Assembly: GCF_003111665.1 (NCBI RefSeq)
Contig: NZ_CP022188.1
Location: 2,418,001-2,482,000, forward strand
Source of the DNA: Parazoarcus communis
GTDB lineage: Bacteria > Pseudomonadota > Gammaproteobacteria > Burkholderiales > Rhodocyclaceae
Reading direction: 5' to 3'
Length of the DNA stretch: 64,000 bases
Each line of letters opens with the position of its first letter. Position 1 is the first letter of the stretch. This document shows, in pieces, positions 1 to 8,381 of this stretch. A program made the position numbers and the translations under genes. The notes under the pieces were generated by a model. The model was not told where the DNA came from. It searched no databases and worked only from the letters and a program-made list of their open reading frames with translations.

Positions 1-597
1 GCCAATGGTGCAGACGCGGATGCAGCGCTGGCCTCGCAGCCCTACGATCTGCTGATTCTCGACCTCGGACTCCCGAAGTTGCCAGGTATTGAGGTGCTCA
101 AGCGATTGCGGAGCCGCAAGTCTGCAATACCGGTCCTGATCCTCACCGCGCAGGACGGTGTCGAGGACCGTGTGCGCGGCCTTGATGCGGGCGCGGACGA
201 CTACATGACAAAGCCCTTCGCCTTGCCCGAGCTCGAGGCCCGTGTGCGTGCTCATACCCGGCGCGGTACCGGCCAGCCGCGCTGTATCGAGGTGGGCAAC
301 CTGACTTACGATCAGGCCGATCATGTGGTCAAGATCAATGGTCAGATGGTCGAACTCTCCGCGCGCGAAGTCGGATTGCTGGAGGTCTTCATCCTGCGGG
401 TCGGGCGGCTGGTGAGCAAGGACCAGCTGGTGGACCACTTGTGTGGCTGGGGTGAGGAAGTGTCGAGCAATGCGATCGAGGTCTATGTGCATCGACTGCG
501 GAAGAAGCTCGAGGATAGTGGCGTCCGTATCGTGACCGTTCGCGGTCTGGGCTATTGCCTGGAAAATCCGGATGCTGTCCCGGCTACGAAGGCCTGA
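1..597 (+). CDS. OmpR-family response regulator, 5' end cut by window (TctD-like)
   Basis: Open from the first base of the window, so the N-terminus lies outside; the reading frame is continuous upstream of the first internal start-like codon at 79. The receiver domain shows the phosphoacceptor aspartate at nt 61-63 (LILDLGLP) and the conserved lysine in MTKPF. A C-terminal winged-helix DNA-binding domain follows and ends with the typical TVRGLGYCLE. The histidine kinase gene starts inside its last codons (572), so the two are translationally coupled. Family knowledge: TctD/QseB-type regulators control a nearby transporter; here the nearest one downstream is yjcH-actP. That target is an inference. 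Confidence 0.9.
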   Translation, partial: ANGADADAALASQPYDLLILDLGLPKLPGIEVLKRLRSRKSAIPVLILTAQDGVEDRVRGLDAGADDYMTKPFALPELEARVRAHTRRGTGQPRCIEVGNLTYDQADHVVKINGQMVELSAREVGLLEVFILRVGRLVSKDQLVDHLCGWGEEVSSNAIEVYVHRLRKKLEDSGVRIVTVRGLGYCLENPDAVPATKA

Positions 598-2056
598 CCG
601 CAAGCCGACCGGGCAGCGCGCTCCCGGGCAGCCCAACTCGCTGTTCGGCGAAATCCTCGACTGGCTGCTCGCGCCCTTGCTGTTCCTGTGGCCGATTTCG
701 ATCATCGTCACCCACAACGTTGCCGACAACATCGCCAACCAGCCCTACGACCGGGCGCTGGCCGACAGTGCGCGCGCACTCGCGCGACTGGTCAAGGTGG
801 AGGATGGCAAGGTGGTGGTGCATTTTCCGGCACCGCCGCGTGCGCTGTTCAGGGCCGATCAGGACGACACCGTCTACTATCAGGTCGCAGATCAGGGCGG
901 CGAGACCATCACCGGTGACCGCGAGATCCCCTGGGTGGCGCCGCCCGCGTCGGTGCTGGGTGAGGAGGTGCGTTACCGCGACGAGGTCATCCATGGCGAG
1001 GAGGTGAGGGTCGCCTATCAGTTTCTGCGCGCGTGGCCGGAGCCTGCCAGTCCGCTGGTGCTGGTGCAGGTTGCCGAAACCCGCAACAAGCGCTCTGACC
1101 TCGCCTCGCGGGTGGTGACCGGGGTGCTGCTGCCGCAGTTCGCAATCATCCCGCTGGCCGTGGTACTGGTGTGGGTGGGGCTGACGCGCGGCATTGCGCC
1201 GCTCAACCGCCTGCAAAGCCTGATCCGGCGACGACGCCCGACCGACCTGTCGCCGATCGTGCCGGCCAGCGTTCCGGAGGAGGTGCGGCCGCTGATCATC
1301 GCCTTCAACGACATGATGGCCCGCCTTGAAGAGAACCTGCAGGCGCAGCAACGCTTCATTGCCGATGCCGCGCACCAGATGCGCACGCCGCTGACCGGTT
1401 TGCGCATGCAGACCGAACTGGCGCTGCTCGAGAGCGACCCCGAGCAACTGCGTAATTCGCTGACGCAGATCGCTGACAGCACCGAACGCGCCGGGCACCT
1501 GATCAATCAGTTGCTTTCGCTTGCCCGCGCCGAGGCCAGCTTCGAGAAGCTCTACGCGGTCGAACCGGTCGATGTCGAGGCGATGGTGCGTGAGGTGGGG
1601 CAGGATCTGTTCCCGCGTGCGCTTGCCAAGGGCATCGATCTCGGGGTGGAGAGCAGCGGGCAGGGCATGCTGGTCGAGGGCAACCCGGTGCTGTTGCGCG
1701 AGATGGTCAAGAACCTGATGGACAACGCCATCAAATACACCCCGCGCGGTGGCAGCGTGACTGCACGCACCCGTCACGCCGGCGCGCCGATTTTCGAAGT
1801 CGAGGACACCGGCGAGGGTATCCCCGAGGCGGATCGCGAGCGCGTATTCGAGCGCTTCTATCGGGTGCTGGGCAGCGGCGCGGACGGTTCGGGGCTGGGG
1901 TTGCCCATCGTGCGTGAGATTGCCGAGCTGCATCGCGCCACGGTCAGCCTGAGCCCCAATCCGGCGGGGCAGGGGACCGTCGCGCAGGTCGTCTTTCCGC
2001 GCAGCCAGCTGCAGCTGCCGCCGCCGGTTCACGGGGACTATTTTCCACTGGGCTGA
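572..2056 (+). CDS. Sensor histidine kinase (TctE-like)
   Basis: Membrane-bound sensor kinase of 494 residues, partner of the response regulator that overlaps its first 26 nt. It has a first membrane segment at about 28-50, a periplasmic sensor region of about 130 residues, a second membrane segment near 182-206, a HAMP-like linker, the HisKA box DAAHQMRTPL with phospho-histidine about 268, and an HATPase domain with N box (NLMDNAIKYTP), G1 box (EDTGEGIPE) and G2 box (GSGLGLPI). Length and order fit the TctE/QseC class (about 460-490 residues). The signal sensed is unknown; the position before yjcH-actP suggests an organic acid such as acetate or a tricarboxylate, by context only. Confidence 0.9.
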   Translation: MLSRLRRPDRKPTGQRAPGQPNSLFGEILDWLLAPLLFLWPISIIVTHNVADNIANQPYDRALADSARALARLVKVEDGKVVVHFPAPPRALFRADQDDTVYYQVADQGGETITGDREIPWVAPPASVLGEEVRYRDEVIHGEEVRVAYQFLRAWPEPASPLVLVQVAETRNKRSDLASRVVTGVLLPQFAIIPLAVVLVWVGLTRGIAPLNRLQSLIRRRRPTDLSPIVPASVPEEVRPLIIAFNDMMARLEENLQAQQRFIADAAHQMRTPLTGLRMQTELALLESDPEQLRNSLTQIADSTERAGHLINQLLSLARAEASFEKLYAVEPVDVEAMVREVGQDLFPRALAKGIDLGVESSGQGMLVEGNPVLLREMVKNLMDNAIKYTPRGGSVTARTRHAGAPIFEVEDTGEGIPEADRERVFERFYRVLGSGADGSGLGLPIVREIAELHRATVSLSPNPAGQGTVAQVVFPRSQLQLPPPVHGDYFPLG

Positions 2057-2141
2057 GCGGAGCGACGCGTTTTCCGGTTGTGCGTTAAGCTGTTGTTCAG
2101 TAACTATTAAGGTATTGATATAAAAGAATAAAAACGAGTTT

Positions 2142-2159
2142 TCGTAAGCTCGTCGTAAG
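2142..2159 (+). promoter_or_regulatory. Direct repeat, candidate response-regulator site before yjcH
   Basis: The heptamer TCGTAAG occurs at 2142-2148 and again at 2153-2159, an 11-bp offset that places both copies on one face of the helix. OmpR/PhoB-type regulators bind such tandem half-sites. It lies in the AT-rich 172-bp gap between the sensor kinase gene and yjcH. Which regulator would bind is not shown by the sequence. Confidence 0.4.
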
Positions 2160-2229
2160 TCTCCCTCTCTACCTTGTCGCTGGCCGGGCGCATGCCCGGT
2201 GCGATCAATGCCCGCATGGAGGGGGAGAC

Positions 2230-2538
2230 ATGGAAAACGATTCGGTGGCAAAAATCATTGCCAACCCGAAGTATCAGCGCCTGGTAAGCACGCGCTCGAA
2301 ATTTGGCTGGCTGCTGACGGCGATCATGATGGTCGTCTACTACGGCTATATCGCGATCATCGCCTTCGACAAGGAAGTGCTTGCGGCCCGGCTTGGCGAA
2401 GGTGTGACCAGCGTAGGTATCCCCGTCGGTTTTGGTGTGATCGTCTTTACGATCATCATTACCGGCATCTACGTGCGCCGTGCGAACTCCGAGTTCGACA
2501 AGCTGACTGAAGAAGTCGTCAGGGAGGCAGGCAAATGA
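2230..2538 (+). CDS. yjcH: DUF485 inner-membrane protein YjcH
   Basis: Small 102-residue membrane protein with two hydrophobic helices (about 28-47 and 65-87), matching the DUF485/YjcH family in length and layout. YjcH is regularly encoded directly before the acetate symporter ActP and is thought to assist it. The start at 2230 is supported by a strong purine-rich ribosome-binding site (GGAGGGGGAG) seven bases upstream. Its stop codon overlaps the actP start (ATGA at 2535-2538), so the two are translationally coupled. Confidence 0.92.
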   Translation: MENDSVAKIIANPKYQRLVSTRSKFGWLLTAIMMVVYYGYIAIIAFDKEVLAARLGEGVTSVGIPVGFGVIVFTIIITGIYVRRANSEFDKLTEEVVREAGK

Positions 2539-4253
2539 ACGCCCGCCATCTGAATATTCTGGGCGGCGTTGCGCTTGCCCTTTTGTCCGCAGCCGTGCTG
2601 GCGGCCGGTGGCGACCTCGGACAGGCCGAGAAGCAGGCCACCAACTGGACTGCAATCAGCATGTTCGGTGGTTTTGTGGTGCTTACCCTGTTCATCACCA
2701 AGTGGGCAGCGGCCAAGACCAAGTCCGCTGCAGACTTCTACACCGCAGGTGGCGGCATCACCGGCTTTCAGAACGGTCTGGCGATTGCCGGTGACTACAT
2801 GTCGGCCGCGTCCTTCCTCGGTATCTCGGCCGCGGTGATGGCGAGCGGCTACGATGGTCTGATCTACTCGATCGGCTTTCTCGTGGGCTGGCCGGTGATC
2901 ACCTTCCTGATGGCGGAGCGGCTGCGCAACCTGGGCAAGTTCACCTTCGCCGACGTTGCCGCCTACCGCTTCAAGCAAACCCCGATCCGGGCTTTTGCCG
3001 CATCCGGTACGCTGGTGGTGGTGTCCTTCTACCTGATCGCGCAGATGGTCGGCGCGGGCCAGTTGATCAAGCTGCTGTTTGGTCTGGAGTACTGGATGGC
3101 GGTGGTCATCGTTGGCGCGCTGATGATGGTCTATGTGTTGTTCGGCGGCATGACGGCGACCACCTGGGTGCAGATCATCAAGGCTTGCCTGCTGCTGGCC
3201 GGTGCGTCCTTCATGGCCTTCATGGTGATGGCGCAGTACGGCTTCTCGCCGGAAGCGCTGTTTGCCGCATCGGTACAGGTCAAGGCAACGACTGCCGTGG
3301 CTGCAGGCAAGACGATCGAGGAGGCGGGGATTCTCGGGCAGGCGATCATGGGGCCAGGGTCCTTCATCAAGGACCCGATTTCGGCGATCTCCTTCGGCAT
3401 GGCGCTGATGTTCGGCACCGCTGGCCTGCCGCACATCCTGATGCGCTTCTTCACCGTCCCCGATGCAAAGGAAGCGCGCAAGTCGGTGTTCTGGGCCACC
3501 ACCTGGATCGGCTATTTCTACGTGCTGACCTTCATCATCGGCTTTGGCGCGATCGTGCTGGTGTCGACCAATCCGGGCTTCCTTGACGCGAAGGGCGGTC
3601 TGATCGGCGGCAACAACATGGCGGCCATCCACCTGGCTAACGCGGTGGGCGGCAACGTGTTCCTCGGTTTTATCTCCGCAGTCGCTTTTGCCACGATTCT
3701 GGCCGTGGTTGCCGGTCTGACGCTGTCCGGTGCATCGGCTGTCTCGCACGACTTGTACGCCACGGTGTTCAAGAAAGGCAATGCCGACTCTGCTTCCGAG
3801 CTGCGTGTGTCGCGCATTACCACGCTTGCGCTTGGTGTGGTCGCGGTGGTGCTGGGGATTGCCTTCGAGAAGCAGAACATCGCCTTCATGGTGTCACTGG
3901 CCTTCGCGATTGCGGCATCGGCCAACTTCCCGGTGCTGTTCATGTCCGTGTTGTGGAAGGATTGCACGACGCGTGGCGCGGCCATCGGCGGCTTCCTCGG
4001 TCTGACCACTGCGGTTGCGCTTACGGTGGTGTCGCCTTCGGTGTGGGAAGCGACGCTGGGCAACCCCAAGGGTTCGGCGCTCTTCCCCTACACCTCGCCG
4101 GCCCTGTTTTCGATGGCGGCAGGCTTCATCGGAATCTGGCTGTTCTCGGTGCTGGACAACAGCGAGCGTGCGAAGGTCGACCGTGCGGGCTATCTGGCGC
4201 AGAAGGTGCGCTCGGAGACCGGCATCGGCGCGTCGGGGGCTTCTGGTCACTGA
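2535..4253 (+). CDS. actP: Cation/acetate symporter ActP
   Basis: Sodium:solute symporter family protein of 572 residues, close to the usual 550-570 of ActP, with an N-terminal signal-like segment followed by about 13 hydrophobic helices. Recognisable SSF stretches include the region around [11 protein letters not shown] near residue 72 and the [15 protein letters not shown] motif around 295-310. ActP takes up acetate, and in relatives other short monocarboxylates, with a cation across the inner membrane. It overlaps yjcH by four bases. A perfect hairpin with a T-run follows the gene. Flanking two-component systems suggest control by external substrate. Confidence 0.95.
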   Translation: MNARHLNILGGVALALLSAAVLAAGGDLGQAEKQATNWTAISMFGGFVVLTLFITKWAAAKTKSAADFYTAGGGITGFQNGLAIAGDYMSAASFLGISAAVMASGYDGLIYSIGFLVGWPVITFLMAERLRNLGKFTFADVAAYRFKQTPIRAFAASGTLVVVSFYLIAQMVGAGQLIKLLFGLEYWMAVVIVGALMMVYVLFGGMTATTWVQIIKACLLLAGASFMAFMVMAQYGFSPEALFAASVQVKATTAVAAGKTIEEAGILGQAIMGPGSFIKDPISAISFGMALMFGTAGLPHILMRFFTVPDAKEARKSVFWATTWIGYFYVLTFIIGFGAIVLVSTNPGFLDAKGGLIGGNNMAAIHLANAVGGNVFLGFISAVAFATILAVVAGLTLSGASAVSHDLYATVFKKGNADSASELRVSRITTLALGVVAVVLGIAFEKQNIAFMVSLAFAIAASANFPVLFMSVLWKDCTTRGAAIGGFLGLTTAVALTVVSPSVWEATLGNPKGSALFPYTSPALFSMAAGFIGIWLFSVLDNSERAKVDRAGYLAQKVRSETGIGASGASGH

Positions 4254-4313
4254 TGTGCTTCAACGTGTGCGCTCATTCGCAGGAGTCTGCGGTGAGCGTG
4301 CTGCAAGACACCA

Positions 4314-4348
4314 GGCTGCAGTGGGTGATGCCCGCTGCAGCCTTTTTT
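4314..4348 (+). terminator. Rho-independent terminator after actP
   Basis: GGCTGCAG at 4314-4321 pairs with CTGCAGCC at 4335-4342, extended inward by four more pairs around the loop TGATG, and is followed by six T residues. The T-run overlaps the stop codon of the convergent kinase gene, so the two genes end almost on top of each other. Confidence 0.88.
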
Positions 4349-5759
4349 ACTGCGTCAGCGGCAAGCGCACTTGCACCCGCGTGCCCTTGCCGCGTGGCGA
4401 GGCGGAGATCCTGATGCTCCCATGATGACAGCGCGCAATCTCGCGTGCGATAGGCAGTCCGAGGCCGCTTCCCGACAGGCTCGTTTCGGGCAGGCGATAG
4501 AAGCGCTCGAAGACGGCTTCGCACCGGTCTTCCGGAATCCCCGGGCCCGTGTCGCTGACCTCAAGTTCAAGCATCCCGTCCGCCGCCGCACAGCGCAGCG
4601 AGACCTCGCCACCGTCGGGTGTGTAACGCAAGGCGTTGTCCATCAGGTTGGCGATCAGTTCGCGCAGCAGCGTAGGGTCGCCGACGATGGAGACCGGTTC
4701 GCGCGCGATGCCGAGGTCGATCGAGCGCGCATCAGCCTTCTCCAGCCACTCCTCGACCATGTCGTCGATCAGATGAGCGAAATCGACCGTCGATGCATTG
4801 ACCATCAGTTGCGCACCGGCCTCCGCGCGCGCCAGCGCGAGCAACTGGTTGGCAAGACGCGTCACCCGCTGAATGGAGCGCTTCAGTCGCGCCAGTGCGG
4901 CATCGTCGGCAGGGTGCGACTCAAGCAGCTCAATCTGCATCTGCAGCCCGGCGAGCGGGGTACGCAGTTGATGTGCCGCATCCTGCAGAAACTGTCGCTG
5001 TCCGGTATTGGCCGCGCGCAGACGGTCGAACAGGGCGTTGAGTGCGCGGACGACCTCGCGAATCTCCAGCGGCACGCTCTCGGGCGACAGCGGCGAAAGA
5101 TCGGTGCCGGTGCGCCCACGCAGTTCATCTTCGAGCCGCTTCAATGGGGCCAGGCTGGACGGAATGCCCAGGCGTACGGCCAGCGTGGCCGCAGCCAGCA
5201 GCATGACCGCAGCCGATCCGAATCCAAGCAGCAGGCGCTCTAGTGCCTGCTGGCGCTTGTTCAGCGTCTCGCCAACGGTAATGTAGATGGTGTGGTGACC
5301 GAGGGTCTGCTGCAGGCGCACGGCACGAATCGGCGTGTCGCGATAGTGGCTGTCGAAGAACTGCGGTGCGGCGAGGTGGTGCGCGGGCAGGCTCTCGACG
5401 TTCGGCTGCAGCTCCGTGGCACCCGTGCCGTTGCGTGAGCGCTCACTGCCGAGTGAGGGCAGGTCCGTATCACCACCCAGGATGCTTCCGTTTCCGGTTC
5501 TGACGCGAAAGTAGATGTCGTCGATGGTGTCCGTCCGCAGGACCTGCTCGGCGCCGCCCGTGAGGTCGAGCGTGATCTGCCCATCCCGCAGCAGGACATG
5601 GTTTGCCGCCCCATGTGCGAGGTTGATCAGGTTCTGGTCGTATGCGGTACCGATCACGCTCTTCGCGATACCGTAGCTGATGCCTCCGGCCGTAATCAGC
5701 AGCAGGAAGGTAGGGCCGGCAAAGTTCTGCAGCAGGCGCCGATAAAGGCTTGTCTGCAT
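4347..5759 (-). CDS. Sensor histidine kinase (QseC/TctE-like)
   Basis: Second OmpR-linked sensor kinase, 470 residues. It shows an N-terminal membrane helix (about 14-34), a periplasmic region of some 140 residues, a second helix (about 177-197), a HAMP-type linker, the HisKA box DAAHQLRTPLAG with phospho-histidine 263, and the HATPase N, G1 and G2 boxes (NLMDNALRYTP, DTGPGIPE, GSGLGLPI). It starts three bases after the stop of the response regulator, forming a leftward regulator-kinase pair. It resembles the kinase at 572-2056 in architecture and the two may be paralogues. The ligand is unknown. Confidence 0.9.
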   Translation of the reverse strand: MQTSLYRRLLQNFAGPTFLLLITAGGISYGIAKSVIGTAYDQNLINLAHGAANHVLLRDGQITLDLTGGAEQVLRTDTIDDIYFRVRTGNGSILGGDTDLPSLGSERSRNGTGATELQPNVESLPAHHLAAPQFFDSHYRDTPIRAVRLQQTLGHHTIYITVGETLNKRQQALERLLLGFGSAAVMLLAAATLAVRLGIPSSLAPLKRLEDELRGRTGTDLSPLSPESVPLEIREVVRALNALFDRLRAANTGQRQFLQDAAHQLRTPLAGLQMQIELLESHPADDAALARLKRSIQRVTRLANQLLALARAEAGAQLMVNASTVDFAHLIDDMVEEWLEKADARSIDLGIAREPVSIVGDPTLLRELIANLMDNALRYTPDGGEVSLRCAAADGMLELEVSDTGPGIPEDRCEAVFERFYRLPETSLSGSGLGLPIAREIARCHHGSIRISASPRGKGTRVQVRLPLTQ

Positions 5760-5762
5760 GGC

Positions 5763-6416
5763 CTAGTGGCCGGGGCCGAGTTCCAGCCTGTAGCCGAAGC
5801 CGCGCACCGTGCGGATCAGCAGGCCCGCAGGCTCGAGGCGGGGGCGCAGGCGCGAGATGTACACTTCGACTGCATTGCCGCTGGCGTCTGCCTGCAAGTG
5901 GTCTTTGGGTACGGTACGGCCGTCGGCTGCCGCAAGGGCTTCGAGCAGCGTCCATTCACGCGCGGTGAGGTTCAGCGGTTCGCCGTTCAGCGCAGCCAGT
6001 CTGCCGTCAAGGTCGAGCGTCAGGGGGCCGAAGGAAATCGACTGCGTTGTCGCATACTTGCCTCGCCGCAGTACCGCCCGCATCCGCGCTGTGAGCTCGG
6101 CAAGCTGGAATGGCTTGGCCAGATAGTCGTCGGCGCCAAGGTCGAGGCCGTAGATGCGGTCGTCGAGGGCATCGCGTGCGGTGATCAGCATCACCGGAAC
6201 CGCCTGCTGACGGCTGCGAATGCGTCGCACCAGTTCATAGCCACCAAGCCCGGGAAGGCCGACATCGACCAGCGCGAAATCAATGGATTCCGCCTGCAGC
6301 AGCTGATCCGCGCGCATCCCGTCGCTCTCCTGCATGACGGTATCGCCCTGGCCGCGCAGAAAACTTGCGATGCCGTCTGACAGCTCGGGGTCGTCTTCGA
6401 CCAGTAGTACGCGCAT
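5763..6416 (-). CDS. OmpR-family response regulator (QseB-like)
   Basis: 217 residues: receiver domain with acidic pocket (VEDD near 7-9), phospho-aspartate 51 (LVDVGLPG) and lysine in LAKPFQL, then a winged-helix output domain ending TVRGFGYRLE. First gene of the leftward pair with the kinase three bases downstream. The 150-bp gap upstream also holds the rightward tRNA-Phe promoter, so its own promoter must lie within about 110 bp. Targets are not evident from sequence; the convergent actP is one candidate. Confidence 0.9.
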   Translation of the reverse strand: MRVLLVEDDPELSDGIASFLRGQGDTVMQESDGMRADQLLQAESIDFALVDVGLPGLGGYELVRRIRSRQQAVPVMLITARDALDDRIYGLDLGADDYLAKPFQLAELTARMRAVLRRGKYATTQSISFGPLTLDLDGRLAALNGEPLNLTAREWTLLEALAAADGRTVPKDHLQADASGNAVEVYISRLRPRLEPAGLLIRTVRGFGYRLELGPGH

Positions 6417-6526
6417 GGTTGTCTCAAGGTGAGTCGGTCACGCTCTAACGCGGCACCAGCACGCTGTGCTGACACGGTGCGCATGCGTCTGGAGAAGAAA
6501 CAAGTGAATTTGAATGCGATTATGCA

Positions 6527-6554
6527 TTGACGACAGAAAATCTTCCGCTATAAT
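6527..6554 (+). promoter_or_regulatory. Sigma-70 promoter of tRNA-Phe
   Basis: A near-consensus -35 (TTGACG, 6527-6532), a 16-bp spacer and a perfect -10 (TATAAT, 6549-6554) end 12 bp before the mature tRNA, the usual layout for a strongly expressed stable RNA. The GC-rich bases right after the -10 look like a stringent-response discriminator. Confidence 0.85.
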
Positions 6555-6566
6555 GCGCTCCTCGTT

Positions 6567-6642
6567 GGCCAGTTAGCTCAGTTGGTAGAGCAGCGGATTG
6601 AAAATCCGCGTGTCCGTGGTTCGATTCCGCGACTGGCCACCA
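6567..6642 (+). tRNA. tRNA-Phe (GAA)
   Basis: Seventy-six bases fold as a complete cloverleaf: acceptor GGCCAGT with ACTGGCC, D arm with AGCTCAGTTGGTAGAGC, anticodon loop TTGAAAA giving anticodon GAA, T arm GGTTCGATTCC, and encoded CCA end. It stands alone between its own promoter and terminator. Confidence 0.97.
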
Positions 6643-6650
6643 GAACAAGC

Positions 6651-6681
6651 AAAAACGCCGATCCATTGGGTCGGCGTTTTT
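6651..6681 (+). terminator. Terminator after tRNA-Phe
   Basis: AAAAACGCCGA at 6651-6661 pairs with TCGGCGTTTTT at 6671-6681 around a nine-base loop. The run of A before and T after lets it act on both strands. Confidence 0.88.
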
Positions 6682-6854
6682 GCGTTCACGATCAGGAAGT
6701 CCGCGTGGGAGTCATGCTGGCGAATTTGCTGCCGTTCTCCAATTCTTTCTATCACCCGGACGAGAGAGAGAGTGCGGATTCATGCTGGACGACAAGACTG
6801 CGTGGCAGCTTCTTGAACGGCAGCGTCTCGCTCTGGAATCCTGCACTCCGGCAT

Positions 6855-8381
6855 TCACAGCTTCTCAAGCCCGGTTCTCACGGAGGCTGCACGTTGGTGG
6901 ATAGCGTCGCGTGCTGCCTCATCGAATTTCCCCAGTTGCCGATAGACCATCCCCAGCCGATGATTTGTCTCAAGTACTACACGATTCCGCTCAAAGAAGT
7001 CCCAATACAGCGCGTTGAACGGACAGGCCTTCTCTCCGGTTCGTGCGCTGCGGTCGTACGCGCAGCCTTTGCAGTAATCGCTCATGCGGTCAATGTAGGC
7101 TGCACTCGATACATAAGGTTTCGTCGCAAGGCCACCGCCGTCTGCGTACTGGCTCATGCCAAGCGTGTTTGGTAGTTCCACCCATTCGAAGGCGTCGATG
7201 TAGATGCCGAGGTACCAGCGGTGCACGGCCACCGGGTCGAGGCCGGCGAGGAGGGCGAAGTTGCCGATTACCATCAGGCGCTGGATGTGGTGGGCATAGG
7301 CATGTTCCAGCGACTGGCTGATGCTGTGGGCGAGGCAGCGCATTCGCGTCTCGCCGGTCCAGAACCACGATGGAAGCGGGCGGTCGTGTCCGAAAAAGTT
7401 ATGGCTGACGTAGTCAGGCATGTTCGCCCAATACACGCCGCGCACGTATTCGCGCCAGCCGAGGATCTGGCGAATGAAGCCTTCTGCGGCAGGCAGTGGC
7501 ACCTTGCCTTCGAGGTGGGCGGTTTCGGCTCGCTGCACGACCTCGCGCGGGTTGAGCATCTTGGTGTTGAGTGCGAATGAGAGCAAGGAGTGGAACAGGC
7601 GCCACGCGCGGTAGGTGAGCGCGTCCTGGAAGTCGCCAAAGTGGGGCAGGCCGTCGCGGATGAAATCATCCAGTTGCTGCAGGGCTTCCGCACGGTTCAG
7701 CGGCCAGGTGAAGCGGTCTGCCGAGGGGTTTCCGAAGTGGCCGACGCCCGCATCGACGATGGTCTGCCACAGGGCGGTGTGATCATGGCGAGGCCGGCGG
7801 TCGGTCGGTTCTGCAGGGTAGCCGGGCCAGGGTTTGCGGTTGTCCTGGTCGAAGTTCCACTTGCCGCCCAGCGGCTTGTTGCCGGTCATCAGCACCTGGT
7901 GCCGGCTGCGCATCTGGCGGTAGAAATGCTCCATCAGCCACTGCTTGCGCTGTGCAAAGATGTCCGTAGCCTCATTGCGGGTGGTGTAGAAGTGTTCGCT
8001 ATCGACCATGCCGCCCTTGAGCGCAGACTGCTTCAGGTAGTCGGCGAGTTGGCGGTCGAGACGCCATTCGTCAGGCGCCTGATACTCGAAGTGGGTGATG
8101 CCATGCTCTTTGACCAGCATGTCGAGGTTGGCGGGTAGTGATTGGAGATTTTCAGGGGCATCGATGGCCAGATAGACGACCCGGTGTCCTGCCCCGGACA
8201 AGGTTCTGGCGACGTCTCGCATGGCAGCAAAGATGCCGATGATCTTCTGCGCATGATGCAGGACGTAGTCGGTCTCCTGGCGGATCTCCATCAGTACGTA
8301 AACCACATCGGGAGAGGTGGTGGCGAACCAGCTGTGCCCAGGGTTGAGCTGGTCGCCGAGAATGAGGCGCAGCGTTGTCAT
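6855..8381 (-). CDS. Fe-S cryptochrome/(6-4) photolyase
   Basis: 508-residue member of the prokaryotic Fe-S photolyase group (FeS-BCP, PhrB-like), flavoproteins that repair (6-4) pyrimidine photoproducts with blue light. The N-terminal Rossmann part starts with LRLILGDQLN, the hallmark of this group. Four cysteines sit where a 4Fe-4S ligand set is expected: C349, C437, C440 and C453 (CKGC motif then CPF). The C-terminal half is the helical FAD-binding domain. The last gene of a leftward three-gene set; its start overlaps the stop of the DASH-type gene by four bases. Function is by family; activity as repair enzyme or photoreceptor cannot be told from sequence. Confidence 0.93.
   Translation of the reverse strand: MTTLRLILGDQLNPGHSWFATTSPDVVYVLMEIRQETDYVLHHAQKIIGIFAAMRDVARTLSGAGHRVVYLAIDAPENLQSLPANLDMLVKEHGITHFEYQAPDEWRLDRQLADYLKQSALKGGMVDSEHFYTTRNEATDIFAQRKQWLMEHFYRQMRSRHQVLMTGNKPLGGKWNFDQDNRKPWPGYPAEPTDRRPRHDHTALWQTIVDAGVGHFGNPSADRFTWPLNRAEALQQLDDFIRDGLPHFGDFQDALTYRAWRLFHSLLSFALNTKMLNPREVVQRAETAHLEGKVPLPAAEGFIRQILGWREYVRGVYWANMPDYVSHNFFGHDRPLPSWFWTGETRMRCLAHSISQSLEHAYAHHIQRLMVIGNFALLAGLDPVAVHRWYLGIYIDAFEWVELPNTLGMSQYADGGGLATKPYVSSAAYIDRMSDYCKGCAYDRSARTGEKACPFNALYWDFFERNRVVLETNHRLGMVYRQLGKFDEAARDAIHQRAASVRTGLEKL

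Noticed and set aside
584..2251. 555-codon frame on the minus strand under the sensor kinase
   Set aside because: It mirrors a well-supported kinase gene. The translation is rich in Arg, His and Gln with no domain, as expected for an antisense frame in GC-rich DNA.
2469..3749. 426-codon minus-strand frame under actP
   Set aside because: Antisense shadow of the symporter, His/Arg-rich, no recognisable family.
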